Below are positions 45,470 through 57,483 of a stretch of 64,000 nt of DNA, piece by piece. The stretch is from NCBI RefSeq assembly GCF_014197755.1, contig NZ_JACIGE010000002.1, positions 124,001 through 188,000 on the forward strand, given 5' to 3'. Made by a program: the position numbers and the translations under genes. The notes under the pieces were generated by a model. The model made no database searches. It was given only the letters and a program-made list of their open reading frames with translations, and was not told the DNA's origin. The number at the start of each line of letters is the position of its first letter. Position 1 is the stretch's first letter. The DNA comes from Rhodocyclus tenuis (GTDB lineage: Bacteria > Pseudomonadota > Gammaproteobacteria > Burkholderiales > Rhodocyclaceae).

Positions 45470-45489
45470 TACTGACCAATCGGTCAGTA
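45470..45489. promoter_or_regulatory. TetR-type operator upstream of the efflux operon
   Basis: TACTGACCAATCGGTCAGTA has perfect 8-bp arms and a 4-base centre, the common TetR/AcrR operator shape for RND regulators. It sits 11 bases upstream of the regulator start, and TTGTAC lies just above it as a possible -35. The remaining gap to 45664 shows nothing else. Confidence 0.8.
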
Positions 45490-45663
45490 ATGTACAAGGG
45501 GCAAGGCGGCAAAGTCAAACGCCACCGCCATACGCCGTCGGCAAGCCGAAGAAGGGCGCCATAAAAATGGAAATTCGCCTGCTGAAGAACCCGGTCTTGC
45601 CCTAGACTGCCTCCACGAGTCGTTATTCACGCGCGCCGTACGCCGCGCCGCACTTCCGCCACC

Positions 45664-47571
45664 GTGACACCGCCCATCGCCCCAACTCCCGAAACAAGTG
45701 TTCCCGCGGCCAGACCTGCTGCCGCCATCCTTCTGGTCTCCGGCATGGCCAGCCAGCTGGCCGAGCAGCTGCGCGGTTCGCCGCTGCTCGCCAACACGAC
45801 GCTGCACCTGGCGAGCGACATCGACGAAGCGCACGACACGCTGAATGCCGGGACGCCGATCGCCGTCACGCTGCTGCACGCCAGCGACGAGCATCCGGCA
45901 CCGGCACACGTCGAAAGCGTGCAGGCCGTGCAGCCGCAGATGGCCGTACTGGTGCGCTGTGCCTCGGCCTTGCCGGCGGTGCTGGCCGATGCACTGTGGG
46001 ATTCGGGGGTCGCCGACCGCCTGTTCACGCAGGACATTGCCGACTGGGCGGCGACGCTGAGTGCGGCCTTGCGCGAACACGATCGGCGCCGCCTGCATCT
46101 GCTGGTCAACGAATCGCCGGCGCGGCTCGCCGGTGGACGCAGTTTCGGCGAAGTCGCCGCGCTGGCGCTGCATCTGCTCGATGAACACCAGTTGGCCAGT
46201 CGCGGCGCGCTGTTCTGCATCGAACGGCACGACCCGGCTGCGCAACTGATCGCGGTCGCTGGCAAGGGCAGTTTCGCCGGCGTCAATTGCACGCCGCTGG
46301 CCGCCATCGAAGATGCCGCCGCGCGCGACATCGCCGGCGCCGCCTGGACCGGCCGGCGCAGCCTGTTCGGCGCCGGACACGCGGCCCTGTTCATCGAAAC
46401 TTCCGCCGAGCGTACGCAACCGGCGCTGATCGTTCTGCAACTGGACGCTGCGCTGCCTTCCTGGCGTCAGCGCATTCTCGAATCCTTCACGCGTGCGGTC
46501 GCGCCGGCGGTCGAACACAGTCAGCTGACACAGCAACTGGTGCGCACGCAGCGCGCGATGATCTCGACGCTGGCCATGCTTGCCGAGTACCGTGACACCG
46601 AAACCGCCCGCCACGTGACGCGCGTCGCCCGGCTGAGCGCCGAAATTGCCGGCCTGATGGCGCGCGAGGATTTCGGCCGGAAGCTTGCGCCGCAACTGCT
46701 CGAACACATCGGCCACGCCAGCGTGCTGCACGATCTCGGGAAGATTGCCGTCTCCGAGAACGTGCTGCTCAAACCGGGGCCACTCGACGCCGGCGAACGG
46801 CAGCAGGTCAAGCGTCACGTCATCATCGGCCACGACATTCTCAAGCAATCGGTGCTACTCGCCACGCACGGCGAAGCGCAGCTGTTCGAGCTGGCCGCCG
46901 AGATTGCGCGCAGCCACCACGAACACTACGACGGCAGCGGCTATCCGGACGGACTGGCCAGCGAGGAAATTCCGCTGGCGGCGCGTATCGTCGCCGTCGT
47001 CGACGTTTTCGACGCGCTGATCAGCAAGCGGCCGTACAAGTATCCGTGGAGCGACGCCGACGCGCTGCGGCTGATCCGCGAGAAAGCCGGCACTCACTTT
47101 GACCCGGCAGTCGTCGACGCTTTCTGCGCCGTGCACGAGCGCAAGGCGAAGACACGCTTCATCGAATGGAGCGACGCAATGTCGGTCGGCAATCCCGAGC
47201 TCGACAACGACCACCGGCGACTGATCGAGATCGTGAACCAGCTTGGCGTCAACGTCGAACTGCGCAACCACAACAGCATCGAGTTCATCCTCGACGACCT
47301 GACCAGCTTCGTGCACGAGCACTTCCGCCGTGAAGAAGCCTATCTCGAACAGATCGGCTTCCCCGACCGGCAGCGCCACCGTGACATTCACACGACGATC
47401 ATGGCGCGCATCGACAACGCGCGCTGGAAGTACCTGCAAGGCTTCCTGACGGCGATCGAAGACGAGCTTTTGAGCTTCCTGACGCAGTGGCTGAACCAGC
47501 ACATCTGCGGCGAAGGCCGGCAGTACGCCGCCTACGCCGGCTTCGTCGAGGCCAGCAGCAGCATCAATTAG
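45664..47571 (+). CDS. HD-GYP cyclic-di-GMP phosphodiesterase-like protein with C-terminal bacteriohemerythrin
   Basis: The 635-residue protein has four parts. About 1-140 is a receiver-like region without the usual acidic pair and phospho-aspartate. About 145-290 is a sensory, DUF3369-like part. About 300-480 is an HD-GYP domain with HASVLHDLGKIAV and HHEHYDGSGYPDGL. About 500-625 is a hemerythrin with LDNDHRRL, HFRREE, HRDIH and a last helix starting WLNQHIC. The start is GTG at 45664. HD-GYP enzymes degrade cyclic-di-GMP; hemerythrin binds O2 or NO at a di-iron site. Five His and one Glu ligand are present, but the bridging aspartate expected in HxxxxD is glycine here. Confidence 0.88.
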   Translation: MTPPIAPTPETSVPAARPAAAILLVSGMASQLAEQLRGSPLLANTTLHLASDIDEAHDTLNAGTPIAVTLLHASDEHPAPAHVESVQAVQPQMAVLVRCASALPAVLADALWDSGVADRLFTQDIADWAATLSAALREHDRRRLHLLVNESPARLAGGRSFGEVAALALHLLDEHQLASRGALFCIERHDPAAQLIAVAGKGSFAGVNCTPLAAIEDAAARDIAGAAWTGRRSLFGAGHAALFIETSAERTQPALIVLQLDAALPSWRQRILESFTRAVAPAVEHSQLTQQLVRTQRAMISTLAMLAEYRDTETARHVTRVARLSAEIAGLMAREDFGRKLAPQLLEHIGHASVLHDLGKIAVSENVLLKPGPLDAGERQQVKRHVIIGHDILKQSVLLATHGEAQLFELAAEIARSHHEHYDGSGYPDGLASEEIPLAARIVAVVDVFDALISKRPYKYPWSDADALRLIREKAGTHFDPAVVDAFCAVHERKAKTRFIEWSDAMSVGNPELDNDHRRLIEIVNQLGVNVELRNHNSIEFILDDLTSFVHEHFRREEAYLEQIGFPDRQRHRDIHTTIMARIDNARWKYLQGFLTAIEDELLSFLTQWLNQHICGEGRQYAAYAGFVEASSSIN

Positions 47572-48145
47572 CCGGCATCCTGACCGCTCCGGCCGTCAGC
47601 ACCGGCGCCGCCGCCCGCCCATCGATCCGCGCCCTTGCTGTGCCGTCTGCGGCAAGCAGCAGCACGCTCCCGGCATCAATGCGCAGGCCCGTCACGCTAC
47701 CGGCCGCAAGCGGCCAGCGGCCGAGCGGCTGCCGGCGGCGAGCGTCGAACAGTTCCAGCTGCTCGGCGCCAAGCACCCACAACTGTCCGGAACGCGGATC
47801 GAGCGCGAGATCGCGCACGCCGCTGCTCGCCGCCGAGTGGATTTCGCCGAGGGGGATCGGTGCCGTGCCGGCGAGGCTGAAAGCGCGCACCCGGCCATTG
47901 CGCCCGTCGGCAAGAAAGAGCAGGCGGCCTTCCTGCCATTCAGCGATGAACTGGCGCGGCGGCGCACTCGCTGACGAGCAGGCCGCGACGAGGACGGGAA
48001 CGAGAAGCGCCATGAGCAGCGACAGCAAGGCGACGCTGCTGCGCAGGCTGCGCCGGAAAGCGGCGTAGCGGTCGCGGCCACCCGCGAAAAAGCGCACACC
48101 GGCCAAGGGCAAAGCCGGCAGTGAAAGTGTCTGGGCGTCCGTCAT
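47564..48145 (-). CDS. Small lipoprotein-like protein with beta-propeller-like repeats, function unknown
   Basis: The 193-residue protein has a basic N-terminal region of about 38 residues, one hydrophobic segment (ALLSLLMALLVPVLVAAC) ending in a lipobox-like VAAC, then beta-rich repeats (RLLFLADGRNGRVRAF, RDLALDPRSGQLWVLG, GSVLLLAADGTARAR). The repeats look like blades of a small NHL/WD-type propeller, but they are too few for a full ring. A GGGAG site supports the ATG at 48145. It overlaps the 3' end of the HD-GYP gene by 8 bases. I do not recognise a named family. Confidence 0.65.
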   Translation of the reverse strand: MTDAQTLSLPALPLAGVRFFAGGRDRYAAFRRSLRSSVALLSLLMALLVPVLVAACSSASAPPRQFIAEWQEGRLLFLADGRNGRVRAFSLAGTAPIPLGEIHSAASSGVRDLALDPRSGQLWVLGAEQLELFDARRRQPLGRWPLAAGSVTGLRIDAGSVLLLAADGTARARIDGRAAAPVLTAGAVRMPAN

Positions 48146-48300
48146 CGCGATCTCCCCGCTGCAACCCTCCTGGCAGCAGGGCCGGCGCCAGCGGCGCCGG
48201 GACCACCCTGCTGCGGGCTGCTGTGCATTGACCCGGAACAGACAATAACGGACACTTTTAGCGATCAACAGAAACACTCTCGCGCGCACTGCACGACACC

Positions 48301-48322
48301 GTACCGGCCAAAGCGCCGGTAC
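48301..48322. repeat. Inverted repeat upstream of the MocR-like gene
   Basis: GTACCGGC and GCCGGTAC are perfect 8-bp arms around CAAAGC, centred about 45 bases before the ATG at 48357. A second hairpin, CCGGCGCC-AGC-GGCGCCGG, lies at 48182-48200. The repeat could be a regulator operator. Confidence 0.55.
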
Positions 48323-48356
48323 AGTCAGCAGCCAGCCGCAAACACCGGAGCCGCCG

Positions 48357-49760
48357 ATGCTGCAACTGCGCCTTGACCCTGAATCCTCGCTGCCACTGGT
48401 CGACCAGATCGTCGGCAGCGTCCGCCAGCACATCGACGACCGGCTGCTGCGGCCAGGAATGCGTCTGCCGCCGATCCGCGGACTCGCCGAAAGCCATCAC
48501 ATCAGCCGCTTCACCGCCGTCGAGGCTTACGACCGGCTGGTCGCTGCCGGCTACCTGCAATCTCGGCGCGGTTCGGGCTTCTATGTCGCGCCGCGACCGG
48601 CCTCGGCGCGCCGCGAGCATCAGCCCGGCCCGGTCGAGCGCGCCTTCGACAACGCCGGCGTACTGCAGCAAAGCCTCGAGGAAGGCAACGGCCGGCTGAA
48701 GGTCGGCGTCGGCTGGCTGCCGCCCGAGTGGCTCGACGAGGAAGGGCTGCGCCGCAACATCCGCCTGCTCGCGCGCCGCGCCGACACACGCGTTGCCGGT
48801 TACGGCAGCGTGCTCGGTTACGCGCCGCTGCGCGAGCAGATCGGCCTGCGTCTGGCCGAAATCGGCATCGATGCGCCGGCCGCACAGATCGTCCTCACGC
48901 ACGGCGCGACGCAGGCGCTCGACATCATCGCGCGCACGCTGCTCGTCGCTGGCGACTGCGTGCTGGTCGACGACCCCGGCTACTGGAACCTGTTCGCCAA
49001 CCTCCGGCTGCAAGGCATCCGCCTGGTCGGCGTACCGCGCACCGACGACGGCCCGGACCCCGAGGCGCTCGCCGTACTGCTCAGCGAACATCGGCCGAAG
49101 GCCTTCTTCACGCACTCGGTGCTGCACAACCCGACCTCGGGCAATCTGGCACCGGCCAACGCTTTCCGTGTGCTGCAACTGGCCGAGCAGCACGATTTCC
49201 TGATCATCGAAGACGATACCTACGGCGACCTGCACCCCGGCCCGGCGACGCGCTTCGCGCAGTTCGACCGCTTCCGGCAGACGATCTACGTCGGCAGCTA
49301 TTCAAAGACCCTGTCGGGCGCGCTGCGCGTCGGCTTCTTTGCCGCGTCACCCGAGCTGACCGCGCGGCTGGCCGACGTCAAGATCATCACCTGCGTGTCG
49401 ACCTCGGAATTCTCCGAACGCCTCGTCTACCAGATGCTCACCGAGGGGCCTTACCGCAAGTTCGTCGACCGTGTGCAGGGGCGGCTGGCGACGGTCACCG
49501 AGCAGACGCTGCGCATGCTCGAACGCTCAGGCTTGGCGATCGACAACGAACCGAAGGGCGGCATGTTCGTCTGGGCCAGAATTCCCGGTAGCGCCGACTC
49601 GACGCCGCTGGCGCGCCAGGCCGCCGACGCCGGCATCATGCTCTCGCCGGGCAGCATCTTCCGCCCGCAGACGCAAGCCTCACCGTGGCTGCGCTTCAAC
49701 GTCGCCTACGCGACCGATCCGCGGCTCGAACGCTTTCTCGGCGAGGCGCTGGGGCGCTGA
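48357..49760 (+). CDS. MocR-like GntR regulator with aminotransferase domain
   Basis: The 467-residue protein has a GntR-type winged helix at residues 8-75 (SLPLVDQIVGSVRQHIDDRLLRPGMRLPPIRGLAES, GSGFYVAPRP). A fold-type I aminotransferase domain follows, with GYAPLREQIGLRLAE and the PLP-lysine segment GSYSKTLSGALRVGF. MocR proteins use PLP-bound effectors to control transcription of vitamin B6, amino-acid or transport genes. The neighbours give no clear pathway, so the target is unknown. The inverted repeat at 48301 may be its binding site. Confidence 0.92.
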   Translation: MLQLRLDPESSLPLVDQIVGSVRQHIDDRLLRPGMRLPPIRGLAESHHISRFTAVEAYDRLVAAGYLQSRRGSGFYVAPRPASARREHQPGPVERAFDNAGVLQQSLEEGNGRLKVGVGWLPPEWLDEEGLRRNIRLLARRADTRVAGYGSVLGYAPLREQIGLRLAEIGIDAPAAQIVLTHGATQALDIIARTLLVAGDCVLVDDPGYWNLFANLRLQGIRLVGVPRTDDGPDPEALAVLLSEHRPKAFFTHSVLHNPTSGNLAPANAFRVLQLAEQHDFLIIEDDTYGDLHPGPATRFAQFDRFRQTIYVGSYSKTLSGALRVGFFAASPELTARLADVKIITCVSTSEFSERLVYQMLTEGPYRKFVDRVQGRLATVTEQTLRMLERSGLAIDNEPKGGMFVWARIPGSADSTPLARQAADAGIMLSPGSIFRPQTQASPWLRFNVAYATDPRLERFLGEALGR

Positions 49761-49780
49761 AGTCGCCCGGCAGCGGTCGA

Positions 49781-53438
<3,658 letters not shown>

Positions 53439-53465
53439 GCCTGCCGAACAGGCTGCGCCAGAAAG

Positions 53466-53493
53466 CGAGCCGCGAATGCGGCTCGTCTTCTTT
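53466..53493 (+). terminator. Intrinsic terminator of thiC
   Basis: CGAGCCGC (53466-53473) pairs perfectly with GCGGCTCG (53478-53485) around GAAT, followed by TCTTCTTT. It lies 28 bases after the thiC stop. Confidence 0.85.
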
Positions 53494-53595
53494 CCGGGAG
53501 CGCCAACTCGCGGACAGTTTCTCCCTGCGCAATCAAGGCAGGTACTCGTGCGAACCAGAGCGGAGCGATGCGCCCCGGACGGAGCGACGAACGCC

Positions 53596-54837
53596 TCAGT
53601 GCCGACGTTCGAGCCCGCGGGCCAGCAGCAGGCCGACAAGCGCGGCGGCGCCGCAGAACACCCCGGTCCACTGCCAGCCGCCAGCAACAGCGGCGATCCA
53701 GGCAACCAGCGGTGGCCCCGCGAACTGTCCGAACGACGAACACTGCTGCATCCAGCCGACCGTCGTCGACACCGTGCGCTCGTTCGGCGCCACATGCACC
53801 GCCAGGGAGAACAGCGTTCCCGGAATCAGCCCACCGACCGCCGAGAAGCCGACGACGGCTAGGAAGCGCAGCACCGGCAAGTCGGCGCTGGCCGGACTGA
53901 AAGCGAGCAAGGCGGCGCCGGCCATGCCGGCAAATCCGGCGTAAAGCAGCGTCCGCGCGGCAAAACCGCCGTGCAGCAGACGACCGGCGGCGACGTTGCC
54001 GACGACGTTGGCGAAACACGCGAGCGCGGTCAGCGCACCGGCGACCTGTCCGTTCACGCCGGCCTGCGCGTAGATCGACGGCAGGAAGCCGATCACCGCC
54101 AGCCACTGGCACGAATACATCGCGAAGCTGATCGCGATCCGCCACGGACCGGACGCGGTGAGCGTCGTGAGCAAGCGCTCGCGCCAGTGTTCGCTGACGG
54201 CGGCGACCGGCGCCGCCACGCGCCGTTGCCGGTCCGAAGGAACGCTGACGAGCAGCGCGAAGGCAGTGAGGAAAGACAGGACGGCAAGCGCCGCCCACAG
54301 CGAACTCCAGCCAAAGCCGGCCATTACCGGTGGGCCGAAAAGCAGCGCCAGCGAAGCGCCTGCGGGCATGTAGGCGCCCCACAGGCCGAGGTGAAGCGCG
54401 AGCTGCGGCGGCGGCACCAGCTGCCGGATCAGCCCGGGAACGGGCAACACCGCCAGCAGGAAGCCGCAGCCCTCCAGCGCCCGCAGCAACAGCAGGTCGG
54501 CAGGATGCTGCGCCCACAGCGCCGCCAGACTGGCGAGCGCGAGAATCGCCTGACCGGCGACGACGCTGCGCCGCATGCCGACGCCGTCCGCCGCCAGCCC
54601 GACGAAGACGCCGGAAAGCATTCCCGCCACCTGCACCAGCGACAGGAGGAAACCAGCTTCGACCAGCGAAACGCCGAGGGCGTCGCGCAAGAGCGGGATT
54701 GCCGGCGGGATCTTGCCGATGTGCATGGCAGCGACGATTCCCGAGACGATGACGACGGCAGCCGGTGAAAAGCGATGCAAGTTCAAGAGGTCTCGCGCAG
54801 TTTGTCTGGGTGGCAATTGTCTGCGAAACGAAGCCAT
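53596..54837 (-). CDS. MFS transporter
   Basis: The roughly 413-residue membrane protein has 12 predicted helices. Features include LLSLVQVAGMLSGVFVGLAADGVGMRRSVV (the MFS loop 2-3 signature region) and GALTALACFANVVGNVAAGRLLHGG in the second half. It resembles CynX/NimT-type small-molecule transporters, but the substrate is not readable. The start at 54837 is one of several possible ATGs; longer frames add only basic, low-complexity residues. Confidence 0.85.
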   Translation of the reverse strand: MASFRRQLPPRQTARDLLNLHRFSPAAVVIVSGIVAAMHIGKIPPAIPLLRDALGVSLVEAGFLLSLVQVAGMLSGVFVGLAADGVGMRRSVVAGQAILALASLAALWAQHPADLLLLRALEGCGFLLAVLPVPGLIRQLVPPPQLALHLGLWGAYMPAGASLALLFGPPVMAGFGWSSLWAALAVLSFLTAFALLVSVPSDRQRRVAAPVAAVSEHWRERLLTTLTASGPWRIAISFAMYSCQWLAVIGFLPSIYAQAGVNGQVAGALTALACFANVVGNVAAGRLLHGGFAARTLLYAGFAGMAGAALLAFSPASADLPVLRFLAVVGFSAVGGLIPGTLFSLAVHVAPNERTVSTTVGWMQQCSSFGQFAGPPLVAWIAAVAGGWQWTGVFCGAAALVGLLLARGLERRH

Positions 54838-54992
54838 GCCGCGAGGTCCGCGTGGCGGCATCGGCACGGGCCTGGCCGCAAATAGCGAGCGAAAACGGCG
54901 ACTCATCGCCCGGATGAGCGAAAATGGCAGCCACGGCCTCTGCGGCCTGCGCCTTCTTGCCCGCCCCACCACCGACGCCCCCGCCACTGCCC

Positions 54993-55253
54993 ATGGATTG
55001 CCGCCCCGCCTGCGCTGCCTGCTGCATCGCCCCGTCGATCGCGACGCCGATGCCCGGCCATCCGGCGGGCAAGGCGGCCGGCGTCGCCTGCGCCAACCTC
55101 ACGCCCGAACTGCGCTGTGGCCTGTGGCAGCGGTCGGAACGTCCAGCCTGTTGCGGTGGTCTGCAAGCATCGCCGGAAATGTGCGGCGAAACGCGCGAGC
55201 AGGCGCTCGCTTATCTGGCGCAGCTCGAGATACTGACCGCCCCCGGAAGCTGA
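54993..55253 (+). CDS. YkgJ-family cysteine cluster protein
   Basis: The 86-residue protein starts MDCRPACAACCIAPSI, has a PGHPAGKAAGVACANL segment, and ends SPEMCGETREQALAYLAQLE. This is the CxxxCxxCC pattern of small YkgJ/UPF0153-type proteins, thought to bind zinc or iron-sulfur. The frame extends further upstream, but family-like sequence begins at this ATG. It lies 28 bases before the old yellow enzyme gene. A long minus-strand open frame covers it but has no family similarity. Confidence 0.8.
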   Translation: MDCRPACAACCIAPSIATPMPGHPAGKAAGVACANLTPELRCGLWQRSERPACCGGLQASPEMCGETREQALAYLAQLEILTAPGS

Positions 55254-55281
55254 CCTTCTGAACATCGATCAAGGAGAACGC

Positions 55282-56379
55282 ATGACCAGCCCCCTGTTTT
55301 CCCCTCTCGCGCTGCGCGAGCTGACGCTGCCCAACCGCATCGTCATCGCGCCGATGTGCATGTATTCGGCTGTCGACGGCAAAGTCGGCGACTTTCACAC
55401 CATGCACGTCGGCACGCTGGCGCAGAGCGGTGCCGGCCTGTTCATCCTCGAGGCGACGGCGGTGACGCCGGAAGGCCGCATCACGCCGCTCTGCCCCGGC
55501 CTGTGGGACGACGCCTGCGCCGCGGCGTGGGCGCCGGTGCTGGCCGCGGCACGCCAGCACTCGCAGATGCCGCTCGCCATCCAGCTGGCGCACGCCGGGC
55601 GCAAGGCGAGCTGCGCCGCGCCCTGGCTTAGCCGTGGTCAACTGGCGCCCGACGCTGGCGGCTGGCAGACGCTGGCGCCTTCGCCGCTGCCCTTCGAAGT
55701 GGGCGAAAGCGCGCCGCAGGCGCTCGACGCCGGTGGCCTTGCGCGCATCCGCGACGCTTTCGCCGCTGCCGCACGGCGCGCCGACCGGCTCGGCATCGAC
55801 GCCGTCGAAATCCACGCGGCGCACGGCTATCTGCTGCATCAGTTCCTGTCGCCGCTCGCCAACCAGCGCAGCGACGCTTACGGCGGTTCGCTGGAAAACC
55901 GCCTGCGCTTTCCGCTTGAGGTGTTCGACGCGGTGCGCGCCGTATGGCCGGCCGGGAAGCCGCTCGGCCTGCGCGTCTCGGCCACCGACTGGGTCGACGG
56001 CGGCTGGGAGATCGAACAGACACTGGTGCTGGCGCAGGCGCTGCAAGCGCGCGGCTGCGATTTCCTGCACGTCTCCAGCGGCGGCCTGTCACCGGCGCAG
56101 CAGATCGTGCCGGCGCCGGGTTACCAGCTGCCTTTCGCGCGGCGGGTGAAGGCAGAAACCGGGCTGACGACGATCGGCGTCGGCCTGATTACCGAGCCGC
56201 AGCAGGCCGAAGCCGCGATTGCCGACGGCGACGCCGACCTCGTCGCGCTGGCGCGCGGCATCCTGTGGAACCCGCGCTGGCCGTGGCACGCCGCCGCCGC
56301 GCTCGGCGCGCAGATCGCTGCGCCGCCGCAATACTGGCGCGGCGCCCCGGCCGAAGCCGGACACGTTTTCCGCCGCTGA
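55282..56379 (+). CDS. Old yellow enzyme, YqjM/xenobiotic reductase class
   Basis: The 365-residue FMN enzyme has NRIVIAPMCMYSA (the cysteine typical of YqjM-type OYEs), LAHAGRKAS, HAAHGYLLHQFLSPLANQRSDAYGGSLENR, and IGVGLITEPQQAEAA near the C-terminus. It reduces activated C=C bonds with NADPH in the cytosol. AAGGAG precedes the ATG at 55282. It is probably co-transcribed with the small Cys-cluster protein. Confidence 0.94.
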   Translation: MTSPLFSPLALRELTLPNRIVIAPMCMYSAVDGKVGDFHTMHVGTLAQSGAGLFILEATAVTPEGRITPLCPGLWDDACAAAWAPVLAAARQHSQMPLAIQLAHAGRKASCAAPWLSRGQLAPDAGGWQTLAPSPLPFEVGESAPQALDAGGLARIRDAFAAAARRADRLGIDAVEIHAAHGYLLHQFLSPLANQRSDAYGGSLENRLRFPLEVFDAVRAVWPAGKPLGLRVSATDWVDGGWEIEQTLVLAQALQARGCDFLHVSSGGLSPAQQIVPAPGYQLPFARRVKAETGLTTIGVGLITEPQQAEAAIADGDADLVALARGILWNPRWPWHAAAALGAQIAAPPQYWRGAPAEAGHVFRR

Positions 56380-56458
56380 CGCCAGCCGCCAAGAGCCGCC
56401 ACGGCAGTGCCTCTGCGCGGCCGTGGCGCAATGCACACGAGCGGTAACATCCGGCCGG

Positions 56459-56464
56459 TATAAT
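56459..56464 (+). promoter_or_regulatory. Candidate -10 element for uppP
   Basis: TATAAT lies 34 bases before the uppP ATG. A hairpin (GCCACGGC / GCCGTGGC, 56398-56427) precedes it and may end the old yellow enzyme transcript. Confidence 0.5.
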
Positions 56465-56498
56465 CCGGCCCCTTGTTCACCTTATCGAGCCTCGCCGC

Positions 56499-57323
56499 AT
56501 GGACCCGCTGCTTCTGCTGAAAGCCGTCATTCTCGGCGTCGTTGAAGGCTTGACCGAATTCCTGCCCGTCTCCTCGACGGGCCACCTGATCCTCGCCGGC
56601 GACCTGCTCAACTTCAACGATGAGCGCGGCAAGCTGTTCGAGATCGTCATCCAGTCCGGCGCGATCCTCGCCGTCTGCTGGGAGTACCGCGCACGCATCA
56701 TCCGCGTGCTGCTCGGCCTGCCGAGCGAGCGCTGGGCACAGCGCTTTGTAATCAACGTCGCCGTCGCCTTCCTGCCGCTGGCCATCCTCGGCCTGCTCTT
56801 CGGCAAGGCGATCAAGGCCAACCTGTTCAACGCGCCGACCGTCGCCACCACCTTCATCGTCGGCGGCCTGATCATCCTCTGGGCCGAGCGCCGGCAGCAT
56901 CGCGTACGCGTCAGCGAAGTCGAAGACCTGTCGCTGTTCGACGCCATGAAGCTCGGCCTGGCGCAGGCCTGCGCGCTGATTCCGGGCGTTTCGCGCTCGG
57001 GAGCGACGATCATCGGCGGCCTGTTCTTCGGTCTGTCGCGGCGCGCCGCCACCGAGTTCTCGTTCTTCCTTGCCATCCCGACGCTGCTCGCCGCCACCGC
57101 CTACCAGCTGTACAAGGAGCGCGCGCTGCTCTCCTTCGACGACGTCGGCATGTGGGCGGCGGGTTTCGTCGCTGCCTTCATCTCGGCCTTCATCGCCGTG
57201 CGCGGGCTTTTGCGCTACATCAGCACGCACGACTTCACGATCTTCGCCTGGTACCGCATCGCCTTCGGCATCGTTGTGCTGCTCACCTGGCATTACGGCG
57301 TGATCGCCTGGAGCGACGGCTGA
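56499..57323 (+). CDS. uppP: Undecaprenyl-diphosphatase
   Basis: The 274-residue polytopic protein has [19 protein letters not shown] (the E/Q-rich catalytic motif) and [34 protein letters not shown], which define UppP/BacA. It dephosphorylates undecaprenyl diphosphate at the outer face of the inner membrane, recycling the carrier for peptidoglycan and O-antigen. It appears monocistronic. Confidence 0.97.
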   Translation: MDPLLLLKAVILGVVEGLTEFLPVSSTGHLILAGDLLNFNDERGKLFEIVIQSGAILAVCWEYRARIIRVLLGLPSERWAQRFVINVAVAFLPLAILGLLFGKAIKANLFNAPTVATTFIVGGLIILWAERRQHRVRVSEVEDLSLFDAMKLGLAQACALIPGVSRSGATIIGGLFFGLSRRAATEFSFFLAIPTLLAATAYQLYKERALLSFDDVGMWAAGFVAAFISAFIAVRGLLRYISTHDFTIFAWYRIAFGIVVLLTWHYGVIAWSDG

Positions 57324-57471
57324 TCCGCGCTGCGCTGCCACGCCGATTTCCGGGTCGCCAGCCGGCCGGTAAAAAGCCCCGCGCAAGCTGCGTGTCGCGC
57401 CCGTCGCCAGCGCGCTTTTCACCGCGTGAAATTGCCTTTCCACGGGCAAATCGGCGGCTTGAACGGCAGGT

Positions 57472-57477
57472 TATAAT
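57472..57477 (+). promoter_or_regulatory. -10 element placed directly before the RNase start codon
   Basis: TATAAT ends 6 bases before the ATG at 57484, so transcription should begin at about the start codon itself. No ribosome-binding site lies between them. Confidence 0.6.
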
Positions 57478-57483
57478 CGCCGC

